This document shows positions 24,496 through 32,718 of a DNA stretch of 64,000 nucleotides, one piece after another. The stretch's first letter is position 1; the number at the start of each line of letters is the position of its first letter. The position numbers were made by a program, and so were the translations under genes. The DNA comes from an uncultured Eubacteriales bacterium (GTDB lineage Bacteria; Bacillota; Clostridia; Oscillospirales; Oscillospiraceae): the NCBI GenBank assembly GCA_900317425.1, contig ONGR01000008.1, positions 43,224 to 107,223 on the forward strand, written 5' to 3'. Under the pieces are notes generated by a model. That model did not search any database, was not told where the DNA came from, and saw nothing but the letters and a program-made list of their open reading frames with translations.

Positions 24496-25074
24496 TTGAA
24501 AATCAAGCCCGATATTGCCGCGGCAATTGCGGCCCTGGAGAGCGACGATAACCCGGCGAACAGAGCAATTGCAGAGACACTCCGCAAAAAGAATATGCCT
24601 GATCCGCAAAAGGACCGCACGTACCATTATTTGCCCTATCACACTGACAGTCGCTTGGAGCAGGACTTTTTAAAGGACATCCTGACACTCCCTGAGCTGG
24701 AACAGCTAGGGCTGGAGGTCTATTACAACGGCGACCGGGCCATGACGGAATTCAAGGTCAAGTGCTACAAGACCACCGGCGGCAAATGGCAGTATATCGG
24801 TATGTACACGCCGGATTTTCTGATCCTCCTCCAGCGGAAAGACGGAAAAATCCACAAAGCAATCATCGTGGAGACCAAGGGAAGGATCTACGCAAACGAT
24901 CCCACATTTATAGACAAGCGGGGCTTCATGGAGACGGAGTTCCTGCGCCAGAACGACAGCGCTTTTGGATATGTAAGATTTGAATATCTGTATCTGGAAG
25001 ATACGATGGCCGAGGATGACCGAATTAAGTTAACACGGCAGACGATCAAGACTTTTTTTGGAGGGCTTGTATGA
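24496..25074 (+). CDS. PD-(D/E)xK endonuclease domain of type III Res, separated by an in-frame stop
   Basis: A 192-residue frame that is the C-terminal nuclease of a type III Res protein. The core is YTPDFLILL (D107), followed by AIIVETKGR (E126, K128), the PD-(D/E)xK signature. The first codon is TTG directly after the TAA of the helicase gene and in the same phase. No good ribosome-binding site precedes it, so translation would need readthrough or termination-reinitiation. Its stop overlaps the ATG of the membrane protein gene (ATGA). Alternatively the TAA is a simple nonsense mutation in a single res gene. Confidence 0.8.
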   Translation: MKIKPDIAAAIAALESDDNPANRAIAETLRKKNMPDPQKDRTYHYLPYHTDSRLEQDFLKDILTLPELEQLGLEVYYNGDRAMTEFKVKCYKTTGGKWQYIGMYTPDFLILLQRKDGKIHKAIIVETKGRIYANDPTFIDKRGFMETEFLRQNDSAFGYVRFEYLYLEDTMAEDDRIKLTRQTIKTFFGGLV

Positions 25075-25904
25075 ATAGTCGAGAAAAAAAGAATTGGGTG
25101 CCAATTGGTACAGTACTAATACTTGTTTTTCCCTTTATTGTGTTGCTCATTGTGTTGCTGACGCTAAAGATCAATATTTTTGATAACACAGAATTTTGGT
25201 ACGGTTATATGGCTTACTTTGGGTCGGTTGTATTGGCAGGAGTTGCACTTTACCAATCGGAAAAGTCAACAATACTTTCTTTAAAATTTGATAAGATGAA
25301 TGCAAATCAGAACTATAGCTTTGCACAGCTTGTCTTTCCTGCAAATGTATATGCGAACCAACATAAGGATACCATGATTTCCTATGCAAATAAAGACGAT
25401 GAGAAAGACCATCCCATAGTCATTATTGAAGAACAATCAAATAATGAAATTGTAATGAATAAGGAGTACGTCTTTGATCTAACCTTTAAAGACCATTCCA
25501 AGGCGGTCATCAAGAAGTTCTGCCTAGATGTGCAACAAGCCACTTGCATACAAGATCCCAGTAAGAAGGGGCTAATGTGGTCAGATGGTAGCAAGGATAA
25601 AATTCAAGTAGGTTTCAAATCAACGCCGTTTGGTGAGAGCGCGTTTCCGCAATGGACATCCGATAATGAATTCAAAATCCGCATAATAATATATGCACCA
25701 CAGAATGGCCTGTTTTTTTCGATGATGGAGTGCGAGGAACGGTGTTGCCTTGTGCTACCTGTGAAACTTATATCTGTATGTGGAATTGTTACTGAAATGA
25801 AGTACAGATGCTGGATAGAAAAAGATGAGTCTGACTTCGTTGTCTGCAGAATTGACAGCCGCTTGATAAATGTGCGTGAGGAGGCGGAACACAATGCCGA
25901 TTAA
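25071..25904 (+). CDS. Two-helix membrane protein inside the restriction locus, unknown family
   Basis: A 277-residue protein with two hydrophobic segments near the N-terminus (PIGTVLILVFPFIVLLIVLL and WYGYMAYFGSVVLAGVALY), then about 215 soluble residues, largely beta-like, without a recognisable motif. Codon use is clearly AT-richer than in the flanking restriction genes, so it was probably inserted separately. It starts inside the nuclease stop (ATGA overlap) and ends 11 bp into the mod gene, so it is tightly embedded in the operon. Membrane-anchored accessory proteins are common in defence loci, but no function can be assigned. Confidence 0.75.
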   Translation: MNSREKKNWVPIGTVLILVFPFIVLLIVLLTLKINIFDNTEFWYGYMAYFGSVVLAGVALYQSEKSTILSLKFDKMNANQNYSFAQLVFPANVYANQHKDTMISYANKDDEKDHPIVIIEEQSNNEIVMNKEYVFDLTFKDHSKAVIKKFCLDVQQATCIQDPSKKGLMWSDGSKDKIQVGFKSTPFGESAFPQWTSDNEFKIRIIIYAPQNGLFFSMMECEERCCLVLPVKLISVCGIVTEMKYRCWIEKDESDFVVCRIDSRLINVREEAEHNAD

Positions 25905-26715
25905 GTATGTACCGTTTATCCCGGAGCCGGTCGAGGGACAGGCTGTATTGGGGAATTTTAATAGAATCCTGAAATACAAGGGAGCAGACGATGTGTCCAT
26001 GGTCCTGCAGCGCGGCATGCCCCTATATGAGATGGAAAAGCAGGAGACTGTGGGGGAGAACGCCGACGGGAACCTGGTCATCCGCGGAGAGTGCGTCTCC
26101 GCCTGCGCCTATTTGAAGGAACAGGGCATCCAGGTGGATCTGGTCTATATTGACCCTCCTTTCGCCAGCGGCGCAGACTATGCCAAGAAAGTATATATCC
26201 GACGCAATCCCAAGGTGGCGGAGGCCATTGCCCAGGCAGAGCAGGAACTGGACGTTGATGAGCTGAAAGCCTTTGAGGAGAAAATGTACGGTGATGTCTG
26301 GGACAAAGAGAAGTATCTCAACTGGATGTACGAAAACCTCATGGCAATAAAGAGCATTATAAGTGCAACGGCATCGATCTATGTTGAACTAGATACACAT
26401 ATTGGACACTATGTCAAAATACTATTGGACGAAGTATTTGGTGAAAACCATTTTGTTAATGAAATCATCTGGAAGCGAACTTTTTCTCACTCCGATGTTG
26501 GCCAAGGAGCACAACATTTAGGACGGCTTCATGATATCATCTTTTTGTATAGCATGAATGATGAGTATACTGGAGCTGGAGCCAGAGGAGTAATCCCACA
26601 TTACGCTGTTCAAATACACATGACAATCCCCTCTGGATTTCAAAAGCGTCTCAGCCTTTTGGAATCCGGAGGGGATTTTTTTAAATTCTGTCTGCAAGCA
26701 ATATTTTTCAGTTGA
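25894..26715 (+). pseudogene. Type III DNA methyltransferase (Mod), 3'-truncated
   Basis: The frame starts at ATG 25894 (GAGGAGG before it) with the Mod N-terminus and carries the catalytic motif IV, VYIDPPFASG (D87). It continues through SIYVELDTHIGHYVKILLDEVFGE and the stretch NEIIWKRTFSHSD to about residue 225 (position 26565). After that the sequence is unrelated to methyltransferases and runs through the terminator at 26625-26682 to a stop at 26713-26715. A normal Mod has about 500-650 residues, so the target-recognition domain and SAM motif I are missing. Without Mod a type III enzyme neither modifies nor cuts. Confidence 0.85.
26625..26682 (+). terminator. Long terminator hairpin inside the truncated mod frame
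   Basis: A 22-bp imperfect stem (26625-26646 with 26656-26677) and the loop CGTCTCAGC are followed by T7. It closes the restriction operon and must have come from another transcription unit joined to mod by a deletion. Confidence 0.85.
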
Positions 26716-26740
26716 CAGACAACCGTATTACCCGTATAAT
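26712..26740 (+). promoter_or_regulatory. Consensus promoter of the GntR-ABC operon
   Basis: TTGACA (26712-26717), 17 bp, TATAAT (26735-26740): both hexamers are perfect. The first operator overlaps the -10. Confidence 0.92.
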
Positions 26741-26775
26741 ACAGTTAGAAACCGTATTAGTTAAGTGATACAGTT
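26721..26775 (+). promoter_or_regulatory. Two tandem operators for the GntR/YtrA regulator
   Basis: AACCGTATTA-N6-TAATACAGTT (26721-26746) and AACCGTATTA-N6-TGATACAGTT (26750-26775) are two inverted repeats with the same 10-6-10 layout, 29 bp apart. The first covers the -10 and the second lies just downstream of it. YtrA-type GntR proteins are known to repress their own ABC operons, so these are very likely its binding sites. Confidence 0.82.
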
Positions 26776-26796
26776 TGCAGAAAGGAGGCGAGCCGC

Positions 26797-27183
26797 TTGC
26801 TCTCATTTGACAATTTTCTGCAGACGGAGGGGATGCCCATCTATCTGCAGATCATTCGCTACATCAAGCAGGGGCTGGTGGCAGGCACTGTGCAGGATGG
26901 TGAGGAGCTGCCCTCCCGCCGTGTGTTGTCGGCCCTGCTGGCGGTGAATCCCAACACCATTCAAAAAGCCTACCGCATCCTGGAAGAGGAAGGCCTTGTT
27001 GTCTCCCGTTCCGGCGCCAAGAGCTATATCGCAGCCGACCAGACTCAGATTCATCAGGTGCGTTCGGAACTGCTGGAGGGCGATATGCGGCAGATGGCCG
27101 GGGCCATGAAACAGATGGGACTCACCCGGGAGGCGGCTCACCGGCTGTTGGATCAGCTTTTTTGCGAGGAGGAGAACACATGA
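26797..27183 (+). CDS. GntR family transcriptional regulator, YtrA subfamily
   Basis: A 128-residue repressor. The N-terminal winged helix (PIYLQIIRYIKQGLVAGTVQDG, SRRVLSALLAVNPNTIQKAY, then LEEEGLVVSRSGAKSYI) is the GntR type, and the short helical tail of about 45 residues is typical of YtrA members. The start is TTG 26797 with AAAGGAGG 10 bp before it. Its stop overlaps the ATG of the first membrane gene. The consensus promoter and two tandem operators upstream indicate autorepression of the whole ABC operon, probably relieved by an antibiotic or cell-envelope stress. Confidence 0.92.
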   Translation: MLSFDNFLQTEGMPIYLQIIRYIKQGLVAGTVQDGEELPSRRVLSALLAVNPNTIQKAYRILEEEGLVVSRSGAKSYIAADQTQIHQVRSELLEGDMRQMAGAMKQMGLTREAAHRLLDQLFCEEENT

Positions 27184-27944
27184 AGAAGTATCTTTCCGTG
27201 CTGGCTCTGGCCCTTCGGCCTGTCCTCTATAAGGCGATTCTCATCACTCTGGCGGCAGCCGCAGCGGCAGGTCTGCTTCTGTATCGGGTACCGCTGACAT
27301 ACACCGACGAATGGGGCAATCTGAACCTGCGGGCGCTGGAATTCCTGCCCAGGCAGAGCCTCGCTACGGTGCCATGCGCCGTGGGATTTGTCGCCATCGC
27401 CGCACTGGTCTCACTAAATGGCTGCGGCTACGGCGCCAAAACCGCCTACACCGTCCACCGCCTGCGGATCAAGGAGCCCTTTTTCCGCCTGCTGTGGGCC
27501 CTCAGCGCCGCCGTCTGCTTTCTGTTCTACTGGGCGGTACTGGCGGTGGTCTTCCGCTATGTAATGGAGATCAAGGGAATTTCTTACACCCAGCTTCCGA
27601 ATTATCCCCATCTATGGGGTCCCCAATCTCTGCTGCTGGCCTTCTACGGCAGCGCGTTCCTGCACCACCTAGTCCCTCTGCAGGACGCTATCATATGGGG
27701 AGAGGACATTGTACTGCTGCTGTTTTGCGGCCTGTCTGCCGCCCACTTCTCCATGAAGCAGCGGCAAGGGCGGTTTAGTGTCCTTCCCATTGCGGCAATC
27801 CTAATGACGGCGGGCAGTTTTTACTTCCCATTGGAGAACTCCGGCAATTTGATGGTGCTGGTATCTGCCATCGCTCTGTTTTCCATCACCCTGTGGAGTA
27901 TTTTGGAAGGAGATGAGTGCCGTGTGGAAGCGCCTACTGTCTGA
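27180..27944 (+). CDS. ABC transporter membrane subunit, YtrA-linked operon
   Basis: A 254-residue integral membrane protein with about six hydrophobic helices (for example ILITLAAAAAAGLLLY, LLWALSAAVCFLFYWAVLAV and NLMVLVSAIALFSITLWSIL). ATG 27180 overlaps the regulator's stop (ATGA) and follows GAGGAG. It has no recognised enzyme motif. By position it forms, with the next membrane protein and the ATPase, an ABC complex of the kind that exports or counters antimicrobial peptides. The family is poorly defined, so the assignment rests on topology and operon context. Confidence 0.8.
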   Translation: MKKYLSVLALALRPVLYKAILITLAAAAAAGLLLYRVPLTYTDEWGNLNLRALEFLPRQSLATVPCAVGFVAIAALVSLNGCGYGAKTAYTVHRLRIKEPFFRLLWALSAAVCFLFYWAVLAVVFRYVMEIKGISYTQLPNYPHLWGPQSLLLAFYGSAFLHHLVPLQDAIIWGEDIVLLLFCGLSAAHFSMKQRQGRFSVLPIAAILMTAGSFYFPLENSGNLMVLVSAIALFSITLWSILEGDECRVEAPTV

Positions 27945-28443
27945 GAAGCGTCTGCAGCCGCTCCTGCCGCCCAATATCAGCGCTGAGACCACCCGGGCCG
28001 CCATCATCGGCTCTCTGGCGCTGGGGGTTCTCATTAGCGGCGTGGATTTTATGGTCCGCTACGGCAACGTCTGGGATGCCATCCAGACTGCCAAGCGCAT
28101 CGGGCACATTCTTCCCGTCTATGCCAATGTGCAGATGCCTCCCTTCCTCCGGATGGTGGATACCACCCTGGTGGTATTCGGGATTCTGATCGCCCTGGCG
28201 CTGGCCTTCTCCGCACTGTGCTACGCGTCCTTCTACCAGGGTAGCCGCAGTATCTATCTGATGCGCCGCATGCCGGACGGTCAGGCAACGCTTCGACGCT
28301 GGATCTGGACGGTACCTTTGCGGTGGGCTCTGCTGAATTTAGCGATGGTCCTCGTGCTGCTGACAATATTCTTCCTGGTCTGGCGGTTCAAGACGCCCAT
28401 GGAATATCTGCCCTGGAACGGTGACAGTCTGATGTGGATCTGA
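27913..28443 (+). CDS. ABC transporter membrane subunit, second
   Basis: A 176-residue membrane protein with about three helices (AAIIGSLALGVLISGVDFMV, LVVFGILIALALAFSALCYA, LLNLAMVLVLLTIFFLVW). It overlaps the preceding gene by 32 bp, so translation is coupled, and GGAAGGAG precedes its ATG. The segment RSIYLMRRMPDGQATLRRWI between helices is likely cytoplasmic and may contact the ATPase. No named family is recognised. Confidence 0.8.
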   Translation: MSAVWKRLLSEKRLQPLLPPNISAETTRAAIIGSLALGVLISGVDFMVRYGNVWDAIQTAKRIGHILPVYANVQMPPFLRMVDTTLVVFGILIALALAFSALCYASFYQGSRSIYLMRRMPDGQATLRRWIWTVPLRWALLNLAMVLVLLTIFFLVWRFKTPMEYLPWNGDSLMWI

Positions 28444-28459
28444 AAGGAGTGCTGTCAAC

Positions 28460-29191
28460 ATGATTGAAATCACCCATCTGTTCAAAAAATACGGTGACCA
28501 GACCGCCCTGTCCGACGTGTCGCTGACTATACCTCAGGGGCAGATCATCGGCTTGTTCGGTGAAAACGGCGCCGGTAAGACCACGCTGATGAAATGCATT
28601 CTGGGACTACTGCCATATGACGGGAACATCACACTGGACGGTGCGACCATCGACCGACGGAACATCGACCGACTATCCTTCGCCACCTGTGAACACTCCT
28701 TTTTCCCGGCGCTGACGGCAGAGGCCCACAGAGATTTCTACGCCGCTCATTTCCCGCGCTTTAATGACCGACGCTACGAGGGCCTTATGGACTTCTTCCA
28801 GCTGCCTCGCAAAAAGCCACTGCGGAGCTTCTCCGCCGGTATGCAGAACCAGTTTGAGGTCATTATGGCCCTCTCTCAGGGCGCTGATTACATCCTCATG
28901 GACGAGCCCTTTGCCGGCAACGACCTCTTCAACCGGGAGGACTTCTACCGTGTTCTGCTGGGCATTTTGGAGGAACACGAGACGGTACTGCTGTCGACTC
29001 ATTTGCTGGAGGAGGTCAAGGACTTCATCTCCCGTGTCATCCTGCTCCGGGGCGGAGAGATCGTGGGCGATTGCACCACTGATGCCCTAGAGGAGCAGGG
29101 TACCGACCTGATGACCTATATCAAGCAGACCTATCACTATCAGCCGGATCGGGTCAGTCGCGCCCTGCGGGATCTGACCGACCGGGAGTAG
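28460..29191 (+). CDS. ABC transporter ATP-binding protein
   Basis: A 243-residue nucleotide-binding subunit: Walker A GENGAGKTT (about residues 34-42), signature-like segment RSFSAGMQNQFEV (SAGMQ replaces the common SGGQ), Walker B YILMDEPFAG and the switch His in LLSTHLLEEV. The divergent signature is usual in the YtrB/EcsA-like branch. It powers the two membrane subunits encoded just upstream. The start at 28460 follows AAAGGAG. Confidence 0.95.
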   Translation: MIEITHLFKKYGDQTALSDVSLTIPQGQIIGLFGENGAGKTTLMKCILGLLPYDGNITLDGATIDRRNIDRLSFATCEHSFFPALTAEAHRDFYAAHFPRFNDRRYEGLMDFFQLPRKKPLRSFSAGMQNQFEVIMALSQGADYILMDEPFAGNDLFNREDFYRVLLGILEEHETVLLSTHLLEEVKDFISRVILLRGGEIVGDCTTDALEEQGTDLMTYIKQTYHYQPDRVSRALRDLTDRE

Positions 29192-29205
29192 GAAAGGAGC
29201 CGGCT

Positions 29206-30726
29206 ATGAAACGAAGTCTTATCGTTGCGGCCTTGACGCTGGTTGCGGCGATTGCGGCGCTAACTGTGATTACCCGGAATCTGAACGCCACCGCCACCAC
29301 GACCACCTTTACCCCTGTGGCCGAGCGGGGTGACCGCGCCGCCGCGCAGGGGCTGACCCTGCACACCGGGCTGACGGTGGGCGGTTATCTCCGCTGGAAC
29401 ACGGAGTATATGCCGGATACAGCGGAGAGCGGCACAGTGTTCTCCTTCCAATCCGGCGGATGGCAGGGTGGTGATTTGAACGAGATCTCTTCGTACTATC
29501 CCTACTATTCCAGCGAGTTCTATATTGTGCCCTGCTATCTGACCGACACCATAAACCTGGAGGAACTCCTGCATGTGGACGGCACGGAGACGGAGGTGGA
29601 AAAGATCATCCGCCTGAAGGACTACTATGACGTCCATCCGCTGTTTCTGTCTGTCAGCCAGAGTTACATGGAAAGTCAGACGATCCGCCACAATGATCCC
29701 TCCAGTCGACCCACTGAGTTCCGGTTTGACAAGCTGCAGATCCCCGTCGACGACGATGATACCATGGTGCTGCACATCAGGAAGCACTTTTATTCGGAGA
29801 ATTCCGCCTACGATTACGAGTGCTCCGTTTTGGATATTGACACCGTGATGATTCCCTTCTCCGTACCGATGAAGGGTTGCCTGCTGGCTACGGTGGGGTT
29901 CCTCCCGGATGTTGAGGCGGAGGAGAACTGGGCGCCGGAGGGTTTCGGACTGTGGGAGATCCCTGTCACCCAGCAATCCATGGAATTTGACCGGGCTTCC
30001 TATGTGTACGATGCCCCGGATATGGCTCAGGCCCGCCTGGCCTATCCCCTGGATATTACTCGGCAGAACGTGGTGGCTCTCGCCCCCAGTGCCGATCTCT
30101 CCCAGTATTTGCTGCTGGTGGCTGAGGATGGGCAGTTGGTGCTCCACGTACTGGACGCCGCCACCTACCAGTGTCTCCAGACGCTGCCACTGGGGGAGGC
30201 CAAAGCCGAACCCTATGACATCACGCAGTATAGCTGGAGCGGTACAGAATACACCTCCCACCACACCACCTACGGCACGATGGCGATCCACAGCGGGGAT
30301 AACTTTCTGGCAATATCGCTGAACGAGGAGCGGATGGCCGTGCTGCTGCCCGACGGAGACGGCTACCGGCTGGACTTTATCTGCCCGGTGCTGCGTATCG
30401 GCCAGATGACCCGGGGTGATAGTATAGATCAATATCTGTGGAGCGATGAATATGACCGAGACGACCCGGCGTCTCCCGTTTTCAACGAGTATACTCCCCT
30501 GGTGGGAATTGACAGCTTTACCCAGACGCCCATGTGTTACCATGACGGTAAGCTGGCTATGGCGTTTTACGGCCCCAATTACAGCAGCCCCTGTACAGTG
30601 GTGGAGGTATACGGTCCGGATGGGCTGACCTACGGCGCTTGTATTACCTCCGATCTTGCCCGGCAGTATTACGGCCACTCTTCCCTTTTCAACACATCTT
30701 TCCGCCCCAAGCTTACCTGGGAGTAG
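29206..30726 (+). CDS. Exported or membrane-anchored 506-residue protein of the ABC operon
   Basis: The N-terminus (MKRSLIVAALTLVAAIAALTVI) is a signal peptide or membrane anchor; no lipobox Cys follows. The remaining 470 residues form a beta-rich extracytoplasmic domain with repeated tyrosines (SSYYPYYSSEFY, SYVYDAPDMAQ) and beta-propeller-like blades such as QYLLLVAEDGQLVLHVLDAATYQCLQTLPL. I do not recognise a named family. It lies 14 bp after the ATPase gene and is closed by a terminator, so it is probably an extracellular sensor or partner of the transporter. Confidence 0.78.
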   Translation: MKRSLIVAALTLVAAIAALTVITRNLNATATTTTFTPVAERGDRAAAQGLTLHTGLTVGGYLRWNTEYMPDTAESGTVFSFQSGGWQGGDLNEISSYYPYYSSEFYIVPCYLTDTINLEELLHVDGTETEVEKIIRLKDYYDVHPLFLSVSQSYMESQTIRHNDPSSRPTEFRFDKLQIPVDDDDTMVLHIRKHFYSENSAYDYECSVLDIDTVMIPFSVPMKGCLLATVGFLPDVEAEENWAPEGFGLWEIPVTQQSMEFDRASYVYDAPDMAQARLAYPLDITRQNVVALAPSADLSQYLLLVAEDGQLVLHVLDAATYQCLQTLPLGEAKAEPYDITQYSWSGTEYTSHHTTYGTMAIHSGDNFLAISLNEERMAVLLPDGDGYRLDFICPVLRIGQMTRGDSIDQYLWSDEYDRDDPASPVFNEYTPLVGIDSFTQTPMCYHDGKLAMAFYGPNYSSPCTVVEVYGPDGLTYGACITSDLARQYYGHSSLFNTSFRPKLTWE

Positions 30727-30733
30727 GAAATTC

Positions 30734-30785
30734 AAAACAGGTACGCACCGGAAGCTTGTTTGCTTCCGGTGCGTACCTGTTTTGA
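30734..30785. terminator. Long perfect bidirectional terminator
   Basis: A stem of about 22 bp (AAAACAGGTACGCACCGGAA continuing GC and its complement) around a loop of about six T/G bases, with A4 and T4 at its ends. It ends the ABC operon and, on the other strand, the Ku/ligase operon. Confidence 0.9.
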
Positions 30786-30795
30786 TTATGGTTTA

Positions 30796-31749
30796 TCACT
30801 GATAACTTACAACCTCTACACACTCCCCGGGTGTTTTATCATCCCGCAGGCCCTTGAATACGGGCTGGCGCATTCCTCCGCTCTCCGTCAGCATCATATA
30901 CCGCACGGTACAGACTAGTTGCGGATAGATCCATACAGCCTCCTCGTTGCCGGAAGGCACCTCGAAAGGTGGTGCAGGAATCACCGTCTGCTGCCGGATC
31001 CGGCGAAAATCCTCACCGCTGACGCCAAGAGTGACATGGCCCTTGTAAACCGGTTGCCCATCGCGGTACTGCCCGAGAACGATGCTGTTTACGTTGTTCT
31101 CCTTTGGGATATAGCCGCACACCACAAAGTCCTGATCTTTCAAATACTTGATCTTGATCCAATCCTTAGTGCGTTTGTCAAAGTAGTAGCGGCTGTCGCG
31201 TCGCTTGGCCACAACGCCTTCCAGCTCATGCGCTTTGGCGAGCTCAAAGAATGCCGTTCCATTCTGCTCAATATACCGGGACACCGCAAAGCGTGCATCC
31301 TCGCTTTGCACAACCTGCTGTAAGATCCGCTTGCGTTCCATCAGGGGGAGATAGTTGGTCGGATGATCGTCCCAATAGAGGATGTCAAAAGCCACAAAGG
31401 TGGCAGGCTGCTGTTGTGCCGCCAGCCGGATCTTCATGGGATTGGAGGTGAGACTTCGGCGCTGGATGGCAAAAAAGTCCGGCTTACCGCCTGTAATGAC
31501 TGCCAGTTCACCGTCCAGAATACACCGGCGGTTGATGTGCTCATGGAGGTTTGATAGCTCCGGCACCTTTGACAGCATCTTCATATTGCGCTTGTTCCGC
31601 AGCTCTGTGCCCACGGCAGGGTCCAGATAGGCGATGCAGCGCTCACCATCTACCTTCAGTTCATAGATATAATCGGCGCTATCAAAAGGCTCACCCTCCA
31701 CGCCGATCAGCATGGGCTTAATGTTTTTCTCAGCAAAAAGATCACTCAT
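30796..31749 (-). CDS. ATP-dependent DNA ligase (LigD ligase-domain type)
   Basis: A 317-residue ligase. Motif I is ELKVDGERC with the adenylated Lys at K32; ILDGELAV is motif III, FVAFDILYWD motif IIIa, EGVVAKRRDS motif IV and DWIKIKY motif V. An OB-fold domain follows (VLGQYRDGQPVYKGHVTLGV). It has no polymerase or nuclease domain, so it is the stand-alone ligase form found next to Ku in some Firmicutes. Its start overlaps the Ku stop by four bases. With Ku it would reseal double-strand breaks by non-homologous end joining. Confidence 0.93.
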   Translation of the reverse strand: MSDLFAEKNIKPMLIGVEGEPFDSADYIYELKVDGERCIAYLDPAVGTELRNKRNMKMLSKVPELSNLHEHINRRCILDGELAVITGGKPDFFAIQRRSLTSNPMKIRLAAQQQPATFVAFDILYWDDHPTNYLPLMERKRILQQVVQSEDARFAVSRYIEQNGTAFFELAKAHELEGVVAKRRDSRYYFDKRTKDWIKIKYLKDQDFVVCGYIPKENNVNSIVLGQYRDGQPVYKGHVTLGVSGEDFRRIRQQTVIPAPPFEVPSGNEEAVWIYPQLVCTVRYMMLTESGGMRQPVFKGLRDDKTPGECVEVVSYQ

Positions 31750-32513
31750 GAGGCGTGACTTACCTGGGCCAGGCTCTTTTTAAGGGCCTCCATGACGTCA
31801 ATGACCGTGGTTTCGCTGCTCTCCTCGGGTACCGTGATCTCCTTACCTTGGATCTTCTGCTGAATGATCTCCCACAGCCTGGCCTGATACTCATCCTTAT
31901 ATACCTGTGGTTCAAACGGTCGCACCATAGCGTCGATCAATGTTTTTGCCATGGATAGTTCCTCCTGGCTCACCTCCGGTTGGGGAATATCTTTAGGCGC
32001 TTCCTTTACCTCGCCGGCAAAAAACAGCGTCTCGGCGAGGATTCCCTCATCTGTAGGGACCAAGGCCATCAGTTTTTGCTTGGTGCCGATGACGGTTTTG
32101 GCAATGGCCACTTTGCCCTCCTCCTTCATAGCGCGGCGCAGCAACTCGTAAGCCTTATCGCCGCCCTGCTCGGGGACGGCGTGATAGGTCTTGTCGAAGT
32201 AGATAGGACGAATGCTGCTCAGTTCGGCAAAGTGCAGGATGTGAATGGCCTTGTCCTTCTCTGTCTTGGATTTCTCGAAGTCATCATCCGTCATGGTGAC
32301 ATACTTGCCTTTTTCGTATTCAAAGCCCTTTACGATGTCATCCGTACCCACCTCCTTGCCGCAGTGAGCGCAGACCTTCTTATACTTGACCCGGCTGCCG
32401 TCCTCCTTGCACAGCTGGTTAAAGTGGATGTCATTGTCCTGCGTGGCAGTGTAGAGCCCCACGGGGATGTGTACCATGCCGAAGGAGATTGCGCCTCTGT
32501 GTGAAACTGCCAT
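31746..32513 (-). CDS. ku: Ku protein for non-homologous end joining
   Basis: This 255-aa bacterial Ku homologue has the typical beginning HRGAISFGMVHIPVGLYTAT, a CAHCGKEV segment, and the core stretches YVTMTDDDFEK, PIYFDKTYHAVPEQGGDKAY and LMALVPTDEGILAETLFF. Two adjacent ATGs exist; the second (32513) has GGGAGG at the better distance. Ku rings bind broken DNA ends and recruit the ligase encoded directly downstream. It is divergent from the Y-family polymerase gene, across a 200-bp region with a LexA box. NHEJ genes on a mobile island rather than on the core chromosome are unusual. Confidence 0.95.
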   Translation of the reverse strand: MAVSHRGAISFGMVHIPVGLYTATQDNDIHFNQLCKEDGSRVKYKKVCAHCGKEVGTDDIVKGFEYEKGKYVTMTDDDFEKSKTEKDKAIHILHFAELSSIRPIYFDKTYHAVPEQGGDKAYELLRRAMKEEGKVAIAKTVIGTKQKLMALVPTDEGILAETLFFAGEVKEAPKDIPQPEVSQEELSMAKTLIDAMVRPFEPQVYKDEYQARLWEIIQQKIQGKEITVPEESSETTVIDVMEALKKSLAQVSHAS

Positions 32514-32606
32514 CATATACCTCCCGAAAATAAGCTGCCTTTATTATGGGCAAATTGGGAAAAAATATGATGGGGCAATCGTATGGCGGTAAGGAAAACA
32601 TTAACA

Positions 32607-32620
32607 GAAACAAATGTTCG
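32607..32620 (+). promoter_or_regulatory. LexA (SOS) box
   Basis: GAAACAAATGTTCG at 32607-32620 reads CGAAC-ATTT-GTTTC on the other strand, one mismatch from the Firmicutes LexA/DinR consensus CGAACNNNNGTTCG. It lies 7 bp before the -35 of the polymerase promoter, so SOS control is likely. Confidence 0.78.
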
Positions 32621-32627
32621 ATTTTTC

Positions 32628-32656
32628 TTGACAGGAGAGCCGGTAGGTTATAGGAT
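32628..32656 (+). promoter_or_regulatory. Promoter of the Y-family polymerase / YolD operon
   Basis: TTGACA (32628-32633), 17 bp, TAGGAT (32651-32656). The -10 is imperfect; the -35 is consensus. Confidence 0.65.
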
Positions 32657-32718
32657 AATAAGCAAGAAGGCCCTGTGTTGTGACACGGCAAACTGACAGA
32701 TGAAAGGTGGTGAGACGG

